DNA from: Rhynchospora pubera
Lineage: Eukaryota; Streptophyta; Magnoliopsida; Poales; Cyperaceae
NCBI GenBank assembly: GCA_028095005.1
Contig: CM051459.1
Span: forward strand, 271,517,229-271,581,228
Length of the DNA stretch: 64,000 nt
Reading direction: 5' to 3'
The notes under the pieces were generated by a model. That model saw only the letters and a list, made by a program, of their open reading frames with translations, was not told the origin of the DNA and made no database searches. The first letter of the stretch is position 1. The number at the start of each line of letters is the position of its first letter. A program made the position numbers and the translations under genes. Below, in pieces: positions 57,501 through 64,000 of the stretch.

Positions 57501-59200
57501 ATAGTCATATGTAATGTTTCTCTCTTGAGCTATGATTGAGCATATTAGACTACTTTCATGGCTGATTTAGCGTGCATTCGTTATGTCAGTCCATTCAATC
57601 TGTTTATTTATCTATTTCTTCTTACTTTGTTCCTGGAAGGGTTGGTGGCTTCTAAAAAATCAAGTGGAGCTGCCCTCAGCTGCTATTATTGCCAATTGTA
57701 TCATCTTCATCACTGGGTATCTTATTTGCTCTCTGGGCCATTCAAAGAATATTTTACTAAATAAGGGAATACAACTCTGAGATCGGGTTTTATTGTAATC
57801 AGTAACCCTTTGTTTCTTTTACTCTGTGCATAGGTACCTAGTATTTAGAGGAGCAAATAAACAAAAGCACATATTCAAAAAGAACCCTAAGGCTCTTATT
57901 TGGGGAAAACCACCCAAGTTGGTTGGTGGAAAATTGCTTGCTTCTGGCTACTGGTACGTCATTTGATTTAATCACTATTGTTAATTTTTATTGAGCATTA
58001 TGTTGCTTGTTTTAATCAAACAAAATCTATCTGAACTGCACTTAAATATTTTTTTTGCGTATCGTACCTTCTACCTATTAAATACAAAAATCATATTTAG
58101 CTCTTCAGAGGGTTCTGCCACTACGTCTTTTTTATTTTATTTTTATTTTTGTATTAAAATCCTGTAGGCAGTCACAACATGGTTTGAGTTCCTCACATCA
58201 TTGTATTTAGCTAATGTTTTAATAATCTGAACTCATAATACATCACAATTTTTTTGTACCTTTTCTGACTTCTTTGCTGAAGATCAATGTCAGAAAATGA
58301 ATTCACAAAATTTGTGTAATTTAATAAAGTTGGTGCATGGTTCTTGTCCTCTTGAACTTGTGCATGTATATTGCTTGAGAACTTACAAAATTTTGTGTAT
58401 GAATACATCAATTATGACGTAGAACAAGATAAATTGTTGGTTCTGTCATTTAAGTTCCAAGTTGTTGGGTTTCTTTCTAGCCTACCCCAACTTGTTTGTG
58501 ACAAAAGGCTTAGTTGTTGTTGTCGTCATTTAAGTTCCAAATTTTCGACATTGTTGTGGTACATAATTGTTCTGTTTTACATTATCATTGTAGTTCAAAA
58601 TGAACATTGCTCCTGTTGATGTCCTAATATTATTGAATATAGTTTTAGTGAAGCAAATACTGACTAAAATATCCTTGGGGTTTCTATGAGCTCAAACCAA
58701 ACAGCTTCACAACTGCATTTTGCAAAATGAATCTTTCTAAACAGCTATATTTACTTGGTTTGATTTTACAAAATTTAGGTACCTAACAACATGAGTAAAA
58801 TTCTCAAGATATAAATCTTTATATTTTTGTTTCTGATATTTATATGAAGGGGGGTTGCAAGGCATTGTAACTACCTGGGTGATTTGATGCTGGCGCTATC
58901 ATTCAGCTTGCCATGTGGAGCAAGGTATTATACACATTTCAATTTTATCATAAGCCTAGTTCAGAAAAAGTTTCTTCATCGGCCATGCCTTCATAGTGCT
59001 TTGAAATTTATTTTTTGATTCACATTAATATTTATAACCTTTACAGCTCTGTGATCCCATATTTCTACCCAATATATCTGTTTATTCTACTTATATGGAG
59101 GGAGAGGAGAGATGAAGCAAGGTGCTCGCAGAAATACAAGGAAATCTGGGCGGAATATTGCAAACTTGTCCCTTGGAGAATATTTCCTTATGTTTATTAG
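54574..59200 (+). CDS. FK: Delta(14)-sterol reductase (FACKEL type), 13 exons, 370 aa
   Basis: Exons: 54574-54624, 54712-54829, 55081-55151, 55675-55731, 55960-56051, 56296-56343, 56934-57054, 57146-57192, 57381-57462, 57640-57716, 57834-57953, 58850-58924, 59047-59200. All introns are GT..AG, phases agree and the sum is 371 codons, matching the known plant length of about 369 aa. The polytopic membrane protein reduces the C14-C15 double bond left after CYP51 demethylation in sterol synthesis, in the ER with NADPH. Family signatures are intact: GIQLNPHFMGIDLKFYFVRA followed by GMMAWLFIN, and LASGYWGVARHCNYLGDL followed by LALSFSLPCG, plus the C-terminal RRDEARCSQKYKEIWAEYC. Loss in Arabidopsis (fackel) disturbs embryo patterning. 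The ATG has good context (GAGAAATGG). Introns 3 (523 nt), 6 (590 nt) and 11 (896 nt) are the longest. Confidence 0.97.
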
Positions 59201-60242
59201 GGATTTCTAGGCGGATTACTTTTCCAACAAAGGCTCAAGTTTTTGTTTTTGCGAAATTTCTTGTGGAATAGATTTTGAGTTTTAACTGTTTCTTGGGCAC
59301 TGGAATAATTTTCAGCACTTGTATTCGTATAATGTTCGATAATATTATGTGCGTAGAGGAAGTATAATAGGGACAAAAATTCTACCTGAACCACACCTAC
59401 TCAACCACCAAAATAGTTGATTTCTTATCGTCGGACTCGAAACCAGCCTTACCTGACCATGATCAACTTGAACCCAAATGACATAAGATATGATAAAATA
59501 TTTTTTGATTAGTTGAATGCTCAAGTCAGCACTAATCCAAAAATACCGAATGCTATTCTTATTGCATACAATTTAAAACATTTATTTTTCACGCCTTATT
59601 GGTGTTTAGGTTAATGATATTTTACTTATATAATATTTTATTTATAAAAACAATAATATTAGTACTTTTTGAATTAATATTATTCTAACCAATAGAATTT
59701 GGATAATACTTGTTCTATTATGTATAGTACAAAAATGATCTTCTTTTTAATCTACTTTTATATAGGTTAACTCACATAATATCATTCTCAAGTTATTCTT
59801 AGGTCGATTGAAACGCCCATAACTCCAGGAGTCCTATGGTTTGTGTAAGACAAAAGATAGAAGTAAAAGAACGTAAATCATTCCATCGAGAAATATAAAA
59901 ATTTCACTTTTTTGGCAAGTAAATATTTGTACAAGAAATTTAATGATCGTGTCAGAAACGGCCAAACAGCAGCTACACGGGTTTCTTTGCAAGTCTGAAC
60001 AATGCCGACGTGAGGAATTTAATGCACATGAGGTTTGAAACCGCAGAAAGTGGGGTCAACTGTGGCAGTAAGCTTTCTCACTTCTCAGTTCTCAGACAAA
60101 AAATAAGGGCTACACCGCACTTACACACCAATTACTCAGCTCAGGTGCAATCATAAGGTTCCACTTTAACAGTAATAAAAGACTAAAAATGAATTGGTCC
60201 GATTTAATGCGCAACCACTCTCAAATCTTAGTCACGAATTCT
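59201..60242. other. Convergent intergenic region
   Basis: 3' flanks of two genes meeting tail to tail (stops at 59200 plus and 60243 minus). AT-rich, no gene or element recognised. Confidence 0.6.
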
Positions 60243-62635
60243 TCAAGGTTTACAGATTACAACAAAGCAAGGTAAAAGAGCCCTTGGATTAAGCAAAAAC
60301 AGTTCTTCTATGTTTGCATACAAACCAACCTTTCCAGCCAAGGAATCAAACCCAGATTGTCCAGCAAACTCCTCTAAATTCTCCAGCGGTTTGTGCACCC
60401 TCCCTGCAATAACTCTGCATACCAACAATGCCTTTTTCTCTGGTGTATCATCACCGGATATTTTGATGGATTCGAAAGCTCTCCCACTAGTCGAAGTAGT
60501 GAAAACCCCGATCCCGTCTTTCATTTCATTCTTTGTGGAGAAACCATACCTTACAATGTGGCAAACGTTACAATTATCTGATGAACAAAGGCTGGAGCAA
60601 TTGTTGGTACCGAGAGGGCATGATACCGTGGTACCATAGAAACGTAAGAGTTCATTACCGTCAGCCAGACAGCGAGGGTGCTTCTTTGGGAGCTTGCTTG
60701 CTCTTTGTTTTACTGTTTCCCGGTATTCTTCAAACCGAGCAAGAGTTTTTTGCGTGTTGTGAACTTTTAGGACTCGTTCGATTCGGCAACAGTTGTTATC
60801 GGCTTTAAGCCAGCTAGTCCTGCAGATTAACTCGACAATTTTTCTCGACGAGTCTCCTTCTGCAAGCTCGGTGACTACATATAAGAGGAGCTTAATTGAT
60901 CAGACTAAGGATAGAATTGGTAGCATAAACAGTAGACTAAAAGATCAGCAACGGGTATGCAATGCAAATTATAAATGATGATTTGCTTTCAAACTAAATT
61001 ACAAGAGGTTATTTCATGAGCTAATTTTAAATGATTAATTGATACGTTCAAACAAAAAAAGCTGCCTGTTCTGCAGACTACAGAGCAAATTGTATCAAAA
61101 TTAGAAGACAAAAATTTACTTGTTGCAGATGCGTCAATACCTGGTACATATTATTGATTATTATCATTAGAGGGAGTCTACTGTATGTTTTTCACTGAAA
61201 TGAAGTGAGAGCTTAAAAGCTGGGGTAATTCAATAGATTTTTTTTTTTTTTTTTTGAATTCCCAATAGATGTTGTTTAGTCTACAACTTCCATTTCCGAA
61301 GCCCAAGACAGACAACTAATTAACTATACACGGAATCATACAACACAGAACTCTTGGGTGATTAAGCTGTCTCCTATGAAATGCAAGTACCCACCATTTA
61401 AATTTATTAATATCAGTACCTAGAAGACTTAGCCAAAATATTTTTAGATTTTAGGTGAGCTGTGACCAAAAGCAACAGTACATTAATGACAGCTTGAAAT
61501 ATAACCATAATATACATATGTTTAACACATTTCTTAAGAGAAATATTTAAAAATAGAATGGAATAGAAGATGCTGCACTACTCAGTTTTACTTTTTTTGT
61601 TTAAGGAAAAGCTTTGATACATAGCGATGCACCATAGCATCTCTCTCTATGTACATAGTAGTGTCATTAATTCATTAATTCTTTATTACAGCTATCACTT
61701 CTCTCTCAAAAAAAAAAAAAAAGGACTTATGAAATATGAAATATATCAATGGAACTTTATTGACCTCCGAAAAACAAACTAAAATTACATCACATACTTT
61801 ATCTTCTCAAATTAAGATGTCAATGAAATTAAAAAAAAACATTTATTGAACTCAATGAAATTAAAAAAAAAAACCATTTAATAACCACTTATCTCTCAAA
61901 GGATTGAAAACAATCATTAATCTCTATTTATTCAGTACCTGCATGCTGGGAGAGATGGTGCGATTCAAGAGCTTCCCACTTGCCGAAATGCTCGCCGCAC
62001 CTATGGCAACTGATACCACCGCCGGCTCTGAGGGCTTCATGTGAAAACCGGTGCCTCAACGAAGTATGGTTCAAAGAAGAAACCCCCAATCCATTTTCTT
62101 CCCGCTCACTCGACACATTTGGTGACCTTGGCGGTGTCGACCGAACTCCTCTAAACGACCCATTGTGTGTGAGCCCATGCTGCCAGGTGGGTCCCGGTGT
62201 ACCAGGCGTAAGCATACCAACAAAGGATGAATCATGACTTCCACCGTGCCCTGTGATTCTCAGTTCACACCTCGAGTTACTGCTCAACACCACCTCATGT
62301 GTAATTGGGTTTAAAAACTCACTGCTGCCGATTGATCTTGGACTACAGCTTGGTGGTTTTTCGAGGTGTCTCTTGCTTCCATGGATAACATCTTTCAAGT
62401 TAGCGATTGATCGAGAGCAACCCGACCTACCTCCAGCTTTCTTGGTCAGGATGCTGCTTAGTTGGCCTTTCGATTTCGGGTCGTAAACATCGCACGGCTC
62501 GGATTTGCACTGGAGAGATTTCTTAAATGCAAACCACATTGTTGGTGCTTTTTCTTCTTTCTCCCTTTTGTTCCCTTCTCCTTGCTTTCTCCCCCTCCTC
62601 TGTTTTGAATCCGCTTGGGATTTTACTTCTGCCAT
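60243..62635 (-). CDS. C2H2-type zinc-finger protein (At1g75710-like), two exons, 442 aa
   Basis: Exon 1 62635-61939 and exon 2 60874-60243, joined at a split Val codon (CATGCAG|GTACTG ... TATGTAG|TC), give 442 aa. A frame reaching 62677 begins with GTG; the ATG at 62635 in AAAAAAATGG context is the likely start. The N-terminus is basic (KQRRGRKQGEGNKREKEEK). One C2H2 finger at about 210-231 (C-x2-C-x12-H-x4-H; CHRCGEHF ... HHLSQH) ends right at the exon border. The second exon holds the long conserved tail of this plant family: SSRKIVELICRTSWLK, VLKVHNTQKTLARFEEYRE, LADGNELLRFYGTTVSC, CNVCHIVRYGFS, GVFTTSTSGRAFESI, LLVCRVIAGRVHKPLE and GLYANIEELFLLNPRALLPC. The ending resembles the PARP-like fold reported in such proteins. 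Probably nuclear, target unknown. Confidence 0.93.
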
Positions 62636-64000
62636 TTTTTTTCCCTTAATTTCTAGAGAGGGATGCCAGGAGAGCACAGTAGCAATAACACTTCAATGAA
62701 AGCTATGCAACAAACCTGAAGCAGCTCAAGTCGCGTCAGAAATTAAATTCGTCAACCACAATATACAATCCTAGAGCAGTTATAGAATTTATTGTTAGAT
62801 TACGAATTAAAGATAACACTGACAACAATGAGCCACAAGCAAATGTACTAGTTTGAAAATGCTGAGCCTAAAATATAAAGGGGTATCCAGATTGGTACAC
62901 TATGAAATAAAAACAAACCAAAAATTTGGGAGACATTTATTATGCACGACATTTAAACAATGGAAGTTTGACAGAGCCAATGCATGATTAATACAAAAAG
63001 TAATTAAACCAAAGACTGCAGATGAGAAAAGAAAGAGATTTTGTATGCACATGCAATAAAGAGTCAACTTTGAACCTGCCTGCCTTGCCATTATAGTCAA
63101 TACGCATAGACAAAGAGCATCAGCTGATCAGCTAGGTAGATGTGGTATGCAGTAGGATACTTTGCTGGATTGTTAGATGTGTAGCTATTTCATTTGGAAT
63201 ACTCCTGTTAGAGTCTGTTATTGTTAGGTTCGATAGTTCCAAGAGTGGGTTTGGAATTTAGTAGGTCAATACCACACACAATGACACGATTACACAAACA
63301 ATAAATTGTTTCGAAGTCTTTGAATAGCATTGAATGCTATATCGTTGTGCCAAACTAATGCTCTAGCGGTAGGTATTTTAGGGAAAAAGATGAATTATAT
63401 ATCCATTAATAATTTATGTAGAGTAAATACAAACTAGAACTTTATCAAAATTAATAAATAAATCAAATTAATTATGATTATAATTTTATATAAACTAATA
63501 GAGTATATTAAGTGTGAAAATAGGTATATATATTTCACCATTTTGTCATATCAAATTTGTGTCAGTAAGTTAGAGAGTGATGGAAAAAAATGTGAAAAAG
63601 GAACGCTCCTGTTTGTATGGAACCCACTGTTCAGAGTTATGGAAAAAGTGGAGAAGCAAAGGAGAGAGCACCTATGCATGTCCTATAAAAAAAAAGCATG
63701 CACATGTATTGTGACATTCATGGTGGTTTAATATCTTTAAATTTGGCCACCGCCGATATAGATTGCGCATTAATTCAAGCTTCACACTTCACATTGTCAG
63801 ACTTGAAATGGGACCACATAGCACCTCCATTAAAACAGTATCTGGTACAAGGGTACCAGACAGGGATCAGCAGTGTATTTGTTGAACTGGTGGACCGAAA
63901 TCACATCCTCTGCAACCTTTGATCTGAACCGTCCGATCAATGATGGATGTCTTGTGATTAATACTAAACCCGTCGAGATTTGTGCAGTCCATAAAAATCC
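62636..64000. other. Upstream region of the zinc-finger gene and window end
   Basis: The 5' flank of the zinc-finger gene comes first. From about 63100 on, short frames only. The last 80 bp (from about 63920: GAACCGTCCGATCAATGATG...) resemble 10850-10925 and belong to the dispersed GTCCGAT family, running off the window. Confidence 0.5.

Noticed and set aside
62636..62677. Longer start for the zinc-finger protein
   Set aside because: The upstream codon is GTG, not ATG; the ATG at 62635 has good context.
1..64000. CRISPR arrays, tRNA or rRNA genes
   Set aside because: No spaced identical repeats of that type and no cloverleaf or rRNA sequence noticed; the many tandem and inverted repeats are MITEs and minisatellites.

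Overview
This window is plant nuclear DNA. Genes are split by spliceosomal introns with GT..AG borders, and the recognisable products belong to plant families: a FACKEL-type sterol C14 reductase, a plant-type staphylococcal-like nuclease, SKIP/At3g48880-like F-box/LRR proteins, an At1g75710-like C2H2 protein and a FAR1 domain. Spacers are AT-rich and full of MITEs, (TA)n tracts and transposon relics. The species cannot be fixed from sequence alone.

Layout. 1-6.6 kb: a single-exon methyltransferase-like gene (minus strand). A 1.83-kb Mutator-like element with a perfect 9-bp target duplication sits about 70 bp upstream of its ATG. 6.6-19.4 kb: a locally duplicated block. Unit A holds a two-exon gene for a small Cys-ladder repeat protein (plus) and an F-box/LRR gene (minus) that has lost its start codon, its splice acceptor and its last codons. 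Unit B holds a wrecked copy of the repeat-protein gene, broken up by nested hAT-type MITEs, and an intact F-box/LRR gene. A third, more diverged intact F-box/LRR gene follows. 19.4-23.8 kb: a LINE relic between two 0.9-kb direct repeats, then a hairpin element. 23.8-33.0 kb: a recent tandem duplication (offset about 5.0 kb) of a six-exon nuclease gene; copy A is intact, copy B has a 1-bp frameshift. 33-41.2 kb: gene-poor, with one small signal-peptide/membrane protein gene (minus) and a chain of four hairpin elements lying in (TA)n. 41.2-53.3 kb: mobile DNA, comprising a 394-bp tandem triplication, a Helitron-type 3' end, a 3.3-kb element with long inverted repeats, two more hairpin elements, and a 2.5-kb Mutator-like element carrying a damaged FAR1 DNA-binding exon. 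54.5-62.7 kb: two well-preserved genes tail to tail, the 13-exon delta(14)-sterol reductase (plus) and a two-exon C2H2 zinc-finger gene (minus). The last 1.3 kb shows no gene.

The genes do not form a pathway. The main interest is the undescribed 16-residue Cys-ladder protein and the dense, nested, (TA)n-targeting transposon population.
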